From UBA1189 sp045612925 (lineage in GTDB: Bacteria > Bacteroidota > Bacteroidia > Bacteroidales > Bacteroidaceae): a stretch of 64,000 nucleotides of DNA. Positions within the stretch are counted from its first letter, which is position 1. Each line of letters opens with the position of its first letter. A model generated the notes under the pieces. That model saw only the letters and a list, made by a program, of their open reading frames with translations, ran no database searches and was not told where the DNA came from. The stretch is from NCBI GenBank assembly GCA_045612925.1, contig JAZKZX010000060.1, forward strand, positions 1-64,000, read 5' to 3'. Positions 16,503-27,500 of the stretch are shown here, one piece after another. Made by a program: the position numbers and the translations under genes.

Positions 16503-17981
16503 TCAACTCTCCACTTGCAGTTTTGCTGCAAAAAACCTCTTATTCTCGCGGCGCACCTGCTCGAAGCCCATACGGCGGATATACATACCGAAGGTGGTGC
16601 GCTCTACGCTGCGCATCAGTAGCGGATCTATGCGGTGCAGGTAGTCGTACACCGCCACCGAGGTCCACAGCTCGTTCTCCTCGTAGTGCTTCTTCTTCTC
16701 TACTGGGGCAAAGTGCTGCACCAGCAACTCTTCGGGGCCATGCTCCGTCTTGTAGGGAGCGTTGTGCTCCTCGAGGCGCAGCGTCTCCTCCTCGTCTAGC
16801 CAGCATCGGAAGTCATCTTCGAGCAGGTGCAATGCCTGGGCATAGAGCTGGTCGTGACATACGGGCGTTGCCACATCGATGGGGCCAGCCAGTTCCACAC
16901 AGATGTAGCGACGGCTACCCGTGCGGTCGTGCAGTAGCATACGACGGTTGCTGGTACCGATGAAGGAGGTCAGCCTGGGCATCTCCTCGAATTGCGCACG
17001 GTGAGGGCGCTTCACCTTGATGGTCGATAGCTGCAGCAGCCCCTTCAGTGTGGCGTGCCCCGTGGCAGAGTGGCGGTCAAACTCGTCGAGGTTTACCAGC
17101 AAGTGCTGCCCCATCTTGCGCAGACACTGCTCCTCCTGCGCGAGGTTGAAGGTGTCGGTATAGTACGCCTCCAGTTCCTTGGGCATCAAGAGTTTTGTAA
17201 ACTGGCTCTTGCCCCATCCCTGCCGTTCGCTGATGAGTAGCGGACACAGACAGTTGCCATACCTCCCCATGCGCCCCAGAGCCTGCGCCACCACCGCCAC
17301 CATCCAGCGCCGTAGCAAGGTGAGAGTGAACTCATCGCTCGTCACGCGACGCATGAGGTCGCCTATGTGATCCTCGCCATCCCACTGGGGTAGATGGGTG
17401 AGGTAGTGCGTCACGGGGTTGAATCGCACTGCCCGCCCACAATCCACGATGGCCTGAATGTGGCTCACATACGGCACATTCAAGCCAGCATGCTGCAACT
17501 GCATCAAGAGATAACGCCGTTGCTCATCGTCAAGAGGGCGAAAGGCCTCCCCCCTGCCCCTCCCAAGGAGGGGTGATTCAGCCATTACAAGCCCAAGTTC
17601 CCCTCCTTGGGAGGGGATAGGGGAGGCCTCCCTGTATTCATACCCCTTCGCCAACACATTGTACCGAAACTCATACCTCTCCCACAAGTACCGCTCAGCC
17701 TTGACGAGCAGTGTCTCCCCATTTGCGTTGAGAGATGAGAGATGAGAGTTGAAAGATTTACCTTCATCGTCACTATGACGTCTTTCGGCCTTCGAAATTC
17801 GCATTTCGTTCACCTCTATCACGTCACCCGTAGTCACCTGCGATTTGTCATCTTGAGCAGCGCGAAAGATCTCGCAGTCCACCTTGCTATTCATACTCGA
17901 GGGCAGTCCCTTTCTCACACTCTTGGCAATGCGCAACATCCAGTCGCGCAACTGCCCTACATAAACATAGATCTTCTTCAT
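16503..17981 (-). CDS. VapE-like P-loop ATPase (DUF3874-type C terminus), with palindrome-derived insertions
   Basis: The protein has 492 aa from the ATG at 17981 (MKKIYVYVGQLRDWMLRIAK); the longer frame upstream runs through AT-rich low-complexity DNA. The core is VapE/D5-like: FNPVTHYLTHLPQWDGEDHI, Walker A SERQGWGKSQFTKLL, Walker B LLVNLDEFDR, then a sensor-like SFIGTSNRRMLLHDRTGSRR. These occur in mobile elements and phages next to primases, but no primase is adjacent here. Two stretches do not belong to the family: DCEIFRAAQDDK (17846-17877) and SPIPSQGGELGLVMAESPLL (17543-17629), both encoded by palindromic repeat DNA inserted in frame. The gene sits between 17-bp inverted repeats, suggesting a mobilised unit. 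Confidence 0.8.
   Translation of the reverse strand: MKKIYVYVGQLRDWMLRIAKSVRKGLPSSMNSKVDCEIFRAAQDDKSQVTTGDVIEVNEMRISKAERRHSDDEGKSFNSHLSSLNANGETLLVKAERYLWERYEFRYNVLAKGYEYREASPIPSQGGELGLVMAESPLLGRGRGEAFRPLDDEQRRYLLMQLQHAGLNVPYVSHIQAIVDCGRAVRFNPVTHYLTHLPQWDGEDHIGDLMRRVTSDEFTLTLLRRWMVAVVAQALGRMGRYGNCLCPLLISERQGWGKSQFTKLLMPKELEAYYTDTFNLAQEEQCLRKMGQHLLVNLDEFDRHSATGHATLKGLLQLSTIKVKRPHRAQFEEMPRLTSFIGTSNRRMLLHDRTGSRRYICVELAGPIDVATPVCHDQLYAQALHLLEDDFRCWLDEEETLRLEEHNAPYKTEHGPEELLVQHFAPVEKKKHYEENELWTSVAVYDYLHRIDPLLMRSVERTTFGMYIRRMGFEQVRRENKRFFAAKLQVES
17543..17629. repeat. Long palindromic repeat inserted inside the VapE-like gene
   Basis: The arms (17543-17573 and 17600-17629) are near-perfect inverted repeats of about 30 bp, built around CCCCTCCCAAGGAGGGG. 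They contain two nested hairpins and keep the reading frame open. Confidence 0.85.
17846..17877. repeat. Second repeat-derived insertion in the VapE-like gene
   Basis: The DNA reads GTCATCTTGAGCAGCGCGAA followed by AGATCTCGC, the type of interspersed repeat often mis-annotated as short peptides in bacterial genomes. Here it is in frame and encodes DCEIFRAAQDDK. Confidence 0.6.
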
Positions 17982-18427
17982 AATTATATAGTTTTCGTCT
18001 TCGTTTTCGTTAATTAATACCGCGAAGATACGATACCCGAAATACCGTTCATTCTGCAATTGATACGCTACGCGATATATTATCATTAATTCCATATTTA
18101 GTCATCGTTTTCGTTATCGTCATCGTTGAAAACTCGGTTTTCTTCCGCAAAGTTAATACATCAAAACCCCGTTGTCAATACCCTCATCCTCAGATAAAAA
18201 CTGAGTGTAGAACGTCTACTTTCTCTATATGAATTCAATAATTTCTATATGTAATCACTATTGATTGCCCACGACCGAACGCGCAAATGGCCGCGACCAA
18301 TCACGCGTATGGACGCGAGCAAACGCGCGTATGCTCGCCGTCAAACAACACGAAATATTAGAGTGAAACTACTTTTCCCTTGACTTCAGCCCCTTCGGCT
18401 TTACAGCCAGGCTGACGCCTCGGGCGT

Positions 18428-18462
18428 CGACCTAAAGGTTCGGCCAGCGACCTAAAGGTTCG
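18428..18462. repeat. Direct repeat pair CGACCTAAAGGTTCG
   Basis: Two identical 15-bp units, each itself an imperfect palindrome, separated by 5 bases and preceded directly by a GACGCC/GGCGTC hairpin. Confidence 0.7.
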
Positions 18463-18516
18463 TGGGAGAAAACTCATCATCGGACTTGGCCAGCAAGGGT
18501 GGAGCGACTTGCAAAA

Positions 18517-18657
18517 ACACGTCTAAATTCTGTGCAATCTCGTTGACTTTTTATTATCAACGCGCCAGCAAGTGAGTGCAACACAAGTTTACTTGATGTT
18601 GCCCAACGAGCGCTGCAAGCGAAAACAACGCAGTTGTTAACTGAATTTAGACACGTG
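18517..18657. repeat. 140-bp segment with inverted ends and internal hairpins
   Basis: The left end ACACGTCTAAATTC and right end GAATTTAGACACGTG are inverted apart from two extra bases. Inside are CGTTGA/TCAACG and GCAACA/TGTTGC stem-loops. It is the size of a MITE or a structured RNA; coding is unlikely. Confidence 0.5.
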
Positions 18658-18878
18658 ATTACACTGTTTTTTTGTACGCGCTACGCTTGTACTCCTCCGG
18701 ATGGCACACACAAGCGATAGCGCGTGTGATTCTGTGAATTTTTGTATTTCGTGCGAGCCCAATCTCATAGGACCTGGCTCTCGTTTTCTGCGTGAAACTA
18801 AAATTCTTCTGCGAGAGGTTAGAGATTAGTCTTCGTCGGCGTCTTCGTTTTCGTAGCAGCAAGCTGCTCCTCAAATCC

Positions 18879-18895
18879 TGCCAGGCGGCAAAAAT
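18879..18895. repeat. Right copy of 17-bp inverted repeat
   Basis: TGCCAGGCGGCAAAAAT, exact reverse complement of 16421-16437. Confidence 0.7.
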
Positions 18896-19019
18896 ATAAT
18901 TCCGTATAACCGCAAGCGAAGCACTAGTCATGCAATGCGAGTTATTGTATCTGGTTGATTATCTGTTGTGTTATATATGAGGATGTAGCTTGGATTCTCA
19001 TTTTTTCAAGTTTCAATTT

Positions 19020-19050
19020 CAAAAACCTGCCAGGGGCCCTTGGCAGGTTT
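19020..19050. terminator. Hairpin, AAAACCTGCCA type (second copy)
   Basis: AAAACCTGCCA and TGGCAGGTTTT form an 11-bp stem, sister of 16269-16298. It lies beyond the methyltransferase stop codon and may end the anti-phage cluster transcript. Confidence 0.65.
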
Positions 19051-19380
19051 TCATAGTCAATGCACATTGCACGCTTAGCTTCTTTCGACACCGCGCAGTG
19101 GTTTTCCCTCATGCACTGCTTTCGTCAACGTCAACGTTATCGTACACGCCCTGCGTTTCCCGAGTACAGCTTTCACCATCATTGTGGAAATTAAAGATTT
19201 ACCTTTGCTGCAGAAAAACTTTTAAACAGGGACTTCCGTAAGAAAGGCGGTTAGATTAATAAAAAAAGTTGGTTTTTCTTTTTATTGTAGACGTCTTCGT
19301 TGGGGGCAAAACTTTTACTCCTTCCCAACGAGTGTATATTTTGAATAAATTAAATACCATATATAAAAGTTCGTTTTTCT

Positions 19381-20496
19381 TTATTCAATTACATTATACT
19401 TCGCGAGAAATTCAAATACACTCTTTGCGACAGCTTGTGCAAGCGGCACTGGTACACCATTGCTTATAATTTTGAATTTCTGAGAAAGCCTATCTGCACC
19501 CCATACGTATTTATCATCAACGCCTTGTATTCGTAATGCTTCACGAACCGTTAATCTACGATTTTCATATGGATGAAGAAAAACCTCATTATTTCCGAAA
19601 CATGTGGTAGGGCAGTACTTGTAGCGATGAAGTCGTTTGAATGATCTACGCTTTGTATCGCCCTCGTAGATGCCCTTTCTGGACTCAACATCCTTTTTGA
19701 GCTCAAGAAACTCTTTTCCATTAGGCAATTCCATCGCATTTATTAAGCAACTTTCTACACACAATTCCATGGGAATTCCCTTCGGTTTCTCCGGTGTCGT
19801 TCCAAAAGGAACCTTACTCGGCCACGGAAATGCAGTGCAAGCATTTACATACTTTGGCTTTGGCCACGGAAAATCCATACTACTGATGTTGTCAATGCTT
19901 GGCTCTTTATTTATAACATTAGCAAACAATTCCTTTCGCACACCAACAATGAATACTCTTTTCCTATACTGCGGCACCCCAAAATCTAAAGCATTAAGAG
20001 TAATCCTATCTATGTAATAATCTTCACTAATATGGTTAAGCAGAAGTGTATCAAGACACTTCTTCGGAGCCTTGCGCATTACCAGTCCTACAACATTTTC
20101 CATAACGAAAAAAGATGGGCGCATTTTACGAATCCTATTATAGAAGACTTGAGTCATTTTACCTCTCTCGCCTTCAAACCCTTTACCCTCTCCATTCATT
20201 GTGAAATCTTGACATGGGGGGCCACCAATAACACCCCATACCTTTGGAGTACCTTGTGGGAATGCGTTGCTTAAAATATTTTCTGGATTTAATTCGGTTA
20301 TGGATTTCGTGGTAGTAATAGGGCAAAATCTCTTTTTGTGTCCTTTACACCACTCACGAATACCTTCATCATGTAAGTCTGCAAAAATCTTGTCATACTC
20401 ATTTGCAAATACTACATCAAAGCCAGCCTCCATGAATCCCATGTCCATGAATCCACCTCCAGAAAAAAATGATATTATCGGAATTATATTCTTCAT
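19381..20496 (-). CDS. druM: C5 cytosine DNA methyltransferase (Druantia DruM candidate)
   Basis: This 371-aa enzyme has the DNA (cytosine-5) methyltransferase order: motif I SFFSGGGFMDMGFMEAGFDV, catalytic motif IV GGPPCQDF near residue 93, motif VI MENV near 131, and an FGVPQYRKRVFIVGVR block; the C-terminal LTVREALRIQG precedes motif X. It methylates cytosine at an unknown target. It is the fourth gene of a tight operon, 3 bases after the PD-(D/E)XK gene, and probably marks self DNA. A stand-alone methyltransferase is less likely given the coupling. Symbol given from cluster context (Druantia type II); the enzyme class itself is certain. Confidence 0.85.
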   Translation of the reverse strand: MKNIIPIISFFSGGGFMDMGFMEAGFDVVFANEYDKIFADLHDEGIREWCKGHKKRFCPITTTKSITELNPENILSNAFPQGTPKVWGVIGGPPCQDFTMNGEGKGFEGERGKMTQVFYNRIRKMRPSFFVMENVVGLVMRKAPKKCLDTLLLNHISEDYYIDRITLNALDFGVPQYRKRVFIVGVRKELFANVINKEPSIDNISSMDFPWPKPKYVNACTAFPWPSKVPFGTTPEKPKGIPMELCVESCLINAMELPNGKEFLELKKDVESRKGIYEGDTKRRSFKRLHRYKYCPTTCFGNNEVFLHPYENRRLTVREALRIQGVDDKYVWGADRLSQKFKIISNGVPVPLAQAVAKSVFEFLAKYNVIE

Positions 20497-20499
20497 ACT

Positions 20500-21579
20500 T
20501 TATAATTGTTCGAAAATAATTGAACTGTCACAGACCTTATAGGCAGAATTATCCGAGTTCGGTGATGATTTGATGACATTAATAAATACTAGCTGTTTGT
20601 TTAAATATCCATAAGCATTATCTACCGAATACTCATCTAATCCTGAAATATAACGACTAGTACCAGAATCATCCGTAACAACATACATATTAGTACTTGG
20701 TTGTTCTGTCACAGTTCCTACTATTGTATGATAATAGTCTTCTTCATTTTCAAGACGATATTGGCAAATGTGGCGACATCCACATCTGTAACATTGTGAG
20801 CTATCTGCCTTGACTACTTCTTCAAATGCCCTGCGTTGTATAATGTCATTTAGTTGTTCTATGGTTGCACTAATGTCATTACATAATATCCTTTGTAACT
20901 CTTGATCGTATTCTACAAAAATCTCCTCACCATTTATATCAACAAGAGCCAATTTGCTAATCTTGCCAAGCTGAAGATATTCGCACATTGCGGCATACAG
21001 GTGAAGCTGGGCTACATATTCCTTCTTTATGCTACCCTCGTTATCAAATACTTGTCCTGATTTGTAGTCAACAATGCTTATCTCACCATTTGCAATGACT
21101 AGTTTGTCTGCTACGCCTCTTAATCCTATTTCTTTGCAGTCAAGATATTTTTCTGAAAGGACCAATACATTTGAGGATTCTTCGATTTTAGGCTTTCTAT
21201 TCTTAATTATCCATAACGCGTACTTTATTGCTTTGTTGCGTTTGTCGTAATCATTAAGATTTATGCTCTTTAATGTAGGGTACTTGATTGCTAGTCTATC
21301 TTCCTCTGCTTTTATCATTTCTTCCCATTTTTCACGCATCTCTGCAAAACTACACAATTGACCTTTTGTCGTTAATTCGTAGATTTTGTGCACTATTGTG
21401 CCAATAATTGTGTTTTTATGAGGAGGAAGTTGACATGAGGGATGGGCGTTAAGAAGTCTCTGGAGCAATACTTGGTAAGCGCAGCCATCATGAATCCACG
21501 AAAAAGTACTTGGGGAAAGTGTTTCAATAGTAACACTTTCCCAAGCTTTCTCGATATTTGGTATCTGTTCAAATTTCAT
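20500..21579 (-). CDS. PD-(D/E)XK nuclease, Cas4/RecB-like, with cysteine cluster
   Basis: The 359-aa protein has the RecB/Cas4 nuclease signature: a His in GTIVHKIYE near residue 60, GLRGVADKLV, then ISIVDYKSGQ near 168 (D and DxK). The cysteine cluster CYRCGCRHIC lies near residues 262-271, typical of iron-sulfur binding in Cas4-like enzymes. The C-terminal 80 residues are beta-rich (TEQPSTNMYVVTDDSGTSRY) and may be an OB-like DNA-binding part. Its ATG overlaps the helicase stop (TAATG), so the two are translationally coupled. In the Druantia type II scheme it would be DruF or DruG; I cannot tell which by reading. Confidence 0.85.
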   Translation of the reverse strand: MKFEQIPNIEKAWESVTIETLSPSTFSWIHDGCAYQVLLQRLLNAHPSCQLPPHKNTIIGTIVHKIYELTTKGQLCSFAEMREKWEEMIKAEEDRLAIKYPTLKSINLNDYDKRNKAIKYALWIIKNRKPKIEESSNVLVLSEKYLDCKEIGLRGVADKLVIANGEISIVDYKSGQVFDNEGSIKKEYVAQLHLYAAMCEYLQLGKISKLALVDINGEEIFVEYDQELQRILCNDISATIEQLNDIIQRRAFEEVVKADSSQCYRCGCRHICQYRLENEEDYYHTIVGTVTEQPSTNMYVVTDDSGTSRYISGLDEYSVDNAYGYLNKQLVFINVIKSSPNSDNSAYKVCDSSIIFEQL

Positions 21580-24500
21580 TATTGGCGATTTTGCTGATTT
21601 TGAACATATTCATAACAATTGCTAGTACGGCGTAACAGATTGAACGTATCAATTGAAATGACATTATCACTATTCCAATCCTCGCCTTGCTCCATTGATG
21701 CCTCAAATACTGCATCCGCTAATATCTGTGTTTCTGCAACACCTTCCCAAAGAGGATGAGATGCAAAAATCGGCATCTTTATCTTGTCAGGATCGTAAAG
21801 GTATGGAATTCCACAGGTTGTCTCTGACAGCTCATAAACCAATCGTCCATCGGGGTTGCGGAAGAATCCCTCGTTCAATGCAGTTAGAAGTTTTCGTGCC
21901 AAATCTTTCCATCCCTTTAATTCGGGATAATCAAAATTACCATCTGCACCAGCTTTGTATGTATTGTCAACCATTATACGGAACAATGCAACACCCAGTT
22001 TCCAATCCAGCAATCCGTGGTATGGCATATTGCGATATGTTTTCAAACACTTATAGCAAGAAGAGTCACACTCTTCAATGTGTTCGTCACTTAACATTTG
22101 CTTAAAATACAAATCTTCACCATTTAAAATCCTTCTTGAATAATCCTCAAAGTTAGAATAGAAATCAGCGACGAAACCAGAACCGTTTATCTTCTCATCA
22201 GCAAGACACACCTCGCCTAATTTACCGGCTTTGGCGAGAACTTCCACGATATCAATTTCTGTAGGGTCAATATCAAGTTTTGAGGCAATCGCACGCTGAA
22301 TAAGGAATGAAAGTGTATAGTATGCAGCTCTTACACCTTGCGTTCGGAAATCCAATTTTCCTTGGTCATTACAATGGAATGGCTCAAGAACCAACCCATT
22401 GACACGGGTACGAGGTGAAAGAGTTATGACATTCGTTATCTTTTGAGCTGCAAGATGGATTTTCTCAAGTGGTTTTTTTGGCTCAATGATTGTCTTGACA
22501 TCCTTGTTGTCCGATGATTTCAATATAACATTATCAGTATATAATTGTTGTGGGTCATCCGTACCGTTATATACAGGTGTTGCAATCCATTGTTTAGCTG
22601 AAGAATAGAATCGTGTGCCACCTAATTGATACTTTACTTGACACGGACATCCTTCTATCTCTTTGTCGCTTACCCTCCATGTTTTGCCACCTTTTCGTAA
22701 TGTTAGTGTGAAATTTTGTCCAGAAGTTCCATTCTGTATCAGAGGGGTTGCATCATTCTCCATACGGATACCATTCCTCTTAACGAGAATCTCGGAATCG
22801 TCTCTCTGGTCAAAACCTTTTGAAAGACTTGTAATGAAAGCAGCTGGTGTACAGATTATTGAAGGTACCATTGGTGAGTTACATGAATCACACAACAAAT
22901 CTGTACAATCAGGGTCAGGCTGTTTCGTTACAATCTTTTTGCAGCTTGGATTACTGCACTCCCAGAAGGTCATTCTCAATGGGAAAATTGGGGAGTCGGG
23001 GGCACTCTTAGTTTTGATGCACTTCTTTCCGTTTATGCCATCACCATAAATTATGGATGACTGCGTAAATCCGATAGATGTATGGATGTGTTTATCCTTT
23101 GTAATGGATGCACCTGGAGCAAATGCTGTAATAGCTTGGTCAATAGGACGTGACACTGTAGATACCTCATCACTTATCTCGTTGCCGTTTCGGTATTGCA
23201 AACTATGATACAGTACTCGGTCGCGAGTAGGCATACCATACATTGGGAGAACGCCACCCTCTGCCAAACATTCAGCAAGCGAATCAGCAACAATGGAATC
23301 ATCAGCAACAGCCTTGTCTATATTAGCGCACAAACAACCTTCTTGTTTAGTATTAGCAGCATACTGGACAAGACGTTCTATCAACTCCTCATTACGAGTC
23401 AACAGTTTTGCTGTATTATGTAAGAACGTATGGTTGCTAGAATTTGTCAGCCACGACTTTACCTCATCGACAATGGACTCAGCATTATCTTTCCATTCTT
23501 GGCGCGTTCCAAATTCACCATGGGTGTTACCATCCAATCTTACGGAGTGATTCAATGAATACGCTTTAAGTGCATAATACAAGATTTCCTTCGCATATAG
23601 ACGCTGAAGAATCTCATACTGATCCATCGACAGGAAAGGGGTTGGAGGTTGGTCACCGGTGATTTGGTGAGGATTCAGGAAGTAGTGCTCATCATGACTA
23701 CGACCACGACATAGAGTTAGTATGACAGAGTATGCCTGTCCACGGCGACCACCTCGACCTACACGCTGCTGGTAGTTAAATCGTTGAGGTGGCATATTGG
23801 TGAGCATAACACCTTGTAGGGGACCGATGTCCACACCGACCTCCATTGTGGTAGTTACACTTAGCACATCTATTGAACGTGCTTTTTCTAAATACTCCGA
23901 GTTGCTATCTTGTGACTTGATTCTTACGATGTCCCTAAATTCAAGCTGTCGTTCACCTTGATTGTCTGTCTGGCCAGAAAGTTCCTCGCTATGCAATCTG
24001 CATGCAGGACGTTCTTTTACCACATTTATCATCAAGTCAGTATTTGCGCGTAATTGCTCAACCAGAATAGTACTATTATCATCTAATTTATTGAAGCATC
24101 CAGAACAAATATCTGCTGATGGATTCAGGTGAATACGGCCACAATTAGGGCAGATAAATCCCTTTTCCTCTGGTGAAACACATCTAACCTTCAATGTATG
24201 CGGTTTCAGAAACATCTGCTTATTACCAACGGTTTTAAGATAATCCAATACCGCTTGCCCCAAAACATTTGGCATTCTCGTCTGCCTTCCGTTTCTACGT
24301 TCGTAAGGAATGCCAAATTTATCACAGCAAGCATAGATGTACAATCTGATAGGATCTTTGGACTTTAGATTTCGGAATTCGGCATCGGTATCACGTGGGA
24401 ATATTTCATCATCATAAGGGTTACCTTCGTATCGATAAGCATTACCAATTAGTCGAATAACAGAGTTCACAATCTGCATAAACACATCATTTGAAATGTG

Positions 24501-27500
24501 ATTCTGAAGGTCTGGAGCTGTCGCATCATTAGTATGAGCAGCGGTCAATACCTCCTTTATCTTTTCTTCGTTTCTTTGAACTGTAACCCAACCAATTCCG
24601 GCACTTTCTGCGTTATAGTGTAAGCGTCCGAAGAGAATCCTCATGAGATTCTGTTTAATGGCTTTGCCAGCTTTCTTGTTTACGTTTTGAACAAGGAGAT
24701 CAGAGGCATTATCATCTACCTCATACCACATAACAGGATTTGCGTCTCTGGTTTCCTCGAAATGCTGATTTACAGAGTCACATCCGGCTGGGTTCGTGTA
24801 GAGCTCTCGAAATTTCTTGTAGATAGGCGACTTAATGCAATTATCTGTCTTGATAAGGTCTTCCAATGAAATAGACCTATCAAGAATATCCTTGATTTCG
24901 TTTATTTCGTCATCAATACTATCAAGAATTCTTTTTGCGTTACGTTTCTCACGATCTGATGCTGCTGGATTATTCACTGTATCCTGAGCATCCTTTTTTT
25001 CCTCATAAAGCTCAGTCAGTTCCTGTTCCTTTTCTTCATAGTTAATAGATGGATCAAGTGTACAACATTCAACAATAATGTCGCGCATCAAATCGGTATA
25101 CTGATTTCTTTCAACACTATTGGCAACCACTGCAGCATCTTGACGGCTATCCGCAAAGGTTACCAACTTGCGATTATGCAGAGTGGGCAACTGATAGAAC
25201 AGTTCGCGAGCGTACAATTGTGTTACTTTATTGAAACCAGTTCGAAAACCTCGGATAGGAGATCGGAATCCATTAGAATATTTACTTGTGGCACAATGAG
25301 GACAATGACAAGGCAATGCAGGAGCATTCTTTGCCGCTTCAATATTTCGTTCGGTATCTAACGAGGGTACTGTGTATAGGAACCCTTTGACACCAGGATG
25401 AGTTTCTCCGCTGTTAGCGATCGTGACAAAACCGGTCTTCTCATTAAGATATGCTAATTGCCAATAGCATTCAAAATCATCTGCATTTTTCTCAAATGAT
25501 GCCTTGTGCAACATTTCTACCTCGCGCTCACGTAACTTGCGTTCAACAAAATCATCGTCCTCCGAAGTCGGAATAGGATAAAATACAGCAAACTCCTGAT
25601 AGTTGCGTTTTTCCACCATTACTTGACTTTGGCGCTCTGGAAGATCTTCAAGATTTGAGCTTGTAGGAAGAATGTTTGTCAACCATTTGTGAGTACCAGC
25701 TTCGTGATACGAGTGACGTTTTCCACCATAGAAGACAGTACCACATTGCTCACAATAAAGAAGTTCAAGCACACGTTTGTCTCCATCAATATCTTTTGAA
25801 TGCGCATGTAATTTGCCTACAGGCTTGTTGTTCTCTTCATCATACTTGTTGATGGTTGCCCACAATCCGTCAATGTTTCGGTAGAACAGATGGAAACGGA
25901 AGCGTTGTAATGTCCCGCTGTTGACCTGACGACTGAACAAATCGTACAAACCTCTGAGTATTACGAAACCTTCAGCTGCAGCTGCATTATCGGCTGTATC
26001 ACCAAATAAAGCTGTTGCGAAGTAACGGTTGAGGACATTGGACGATTCGTTTTCACCACGAGCTTTGCAGAATGGCAATGCTCTGTTATGCCCCAACTCT
26101 TTAAGGTCAAATACATCGTTTAGGCGTTGGGTAATAGCCAATTCGTCCGATGCAAATACGTGAAGTAATTGCATCAAACCATTTTCTTCTGGCAGATCGT
26201 AACCTGATAATTCGGCGAGTTCCACAGCTGCATCATGACAAATAGCATCAATTTTATCTTTTGCGCCTTTGTTTTCCGCATATTCCTCAAAACATAATGG
26301 GTTTTCGTAGAACAAGTCATAAACCTTCTTAAATGGTAAAGTTGGCAATACAGACGAATAGTGTTGGTCAGGTTGCACATAATGTCCTTCTATCACATTG
26401 CTTTCTGTGAACTCACACCCAAAAAAATCTTTCAAGAATTTAAGACTTTCTTCACGCTTTTCTCCGGACATTTCCAAAGATGCTGATGATGAAAGGATTC
26501 TTAGTTGAGGGCTCTCAGGAGTTAGTCCTAAACGATTGAGAAGGAGACGAATCAGATAGGCAGTTTCTGTACCTGAAGTACCACGATTAAGGTGTAGCTC
26601 GTCAATTATGAGGTGGAAAATATGAGATTCATCCTTTGCTAGCCATTTACGTGTTTTTTCTATAATAGGATTATCAACTTCACGCATCAGCATCATAGCC
26701 AACATGGAATAGTTGGTAATGAGTATGTCGGGAGGTGTTTGCTGCATATCAAAACGCGAACGCATTTCTGATGAGGCAATTCCATCCTTACCCTTCGTCA
26801 TCTGTGAGATTGTTCGACGAATTTTGTATTTTTCAAGGTTCTTTTTATATTCATCTTCCGGCAAACCTGTAGGGTCAAGCAACTTCAGTGTATCCTCGGT
26901 CATTTCATCCAGTTCCTTCATTGAAGAAAGAAGACTTTGGTATATACGAGCATTGGAGGGCTCTTTAAACTTTGGATAACCAGAAGTAGGTGTGGCTCCA
27001 TTGTATCTTCCGAAAAAGATACGGTTGCCATTCAATCGTTCCACCATCCATTTCTGAACATCGTCGTTGTCAAGGGCATCGCGAAGACGGGTCATCTGAT
27101 CTTCAACCAAAGCATTCATTGGATAAATGATTAGAGCTCTGACAGCAGCGTCTCTTTGTTCATTCGGACGTTGCATTGCGCATGCGGCTAATCTTCCTGG
27201 GGTTCCTTTTGTTGCACCAGTCGGGAACTCAAAGATTTCTCTTTGACTTAGTGCTGCACCGTTATTTGATTTCCACCACTCGTTTGTTGAATAGGTAGTA
27301 GGAGACTTCCATTCTCTTTCTGCCTCAGTAACAATGTCTGCAAGCATAGGCAATAGGAATGATTCTGTTTTTCCAGAACCGGTGCCAGAGGTAATAATAC
27401 AATTGTTACCTTGCAAAGCATTTTTAAGCATGTCTGCCTGATGCTGATAGATAGGATAATCGCCATTGACAAGTCCCTTAAGCACGAATTCTTTGAATAG

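Larger units (their letters stand above)
17982..19380. other. 1.4-kb non-coding region rich in short repeats and hairpins
   Basis: I see no convincing gene. Contents in order: an AT-rich upstream region of the VapE-like gene; three degenerate 22-24-bp tandem units rich in ACGCG (18279-18346); a GACGCC/GGCGTC hairpin (18413-18428); two copies of CGACCTAAAGGTTCG (18428-18442, 18448-18462); a 140-bp segment bounded by inverted CTAAATTC/GAATTTAG ends (18517-18657) containing a GCAACAcAAGT...ACTTgaTGTTGC hairpin (18578-18602); the right copy of the 17-bp inverted repeat; a terminator hairpin; and a CGTTGGG/CCCAACG hairpin near 19297-19331 ahead of the methyltransferase stop. The assembly looks like remains of mobile-element ends. 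Confidence 0.65.

Noticed and set aside
18279..18346. Possible CRISPR array
   Set aside because: Only three degenerate units of 22-24 bp without constant repeats and unique spacers, and no cas genes.
18659..18931. A 90-codon minus-strand frame in the non-coding region
   Set aside because: Composition is repeat-like (CHPEEYKRSAYKK, a run of Arg), typical of translated interspersed repeats; no start signal or neighbours support it.
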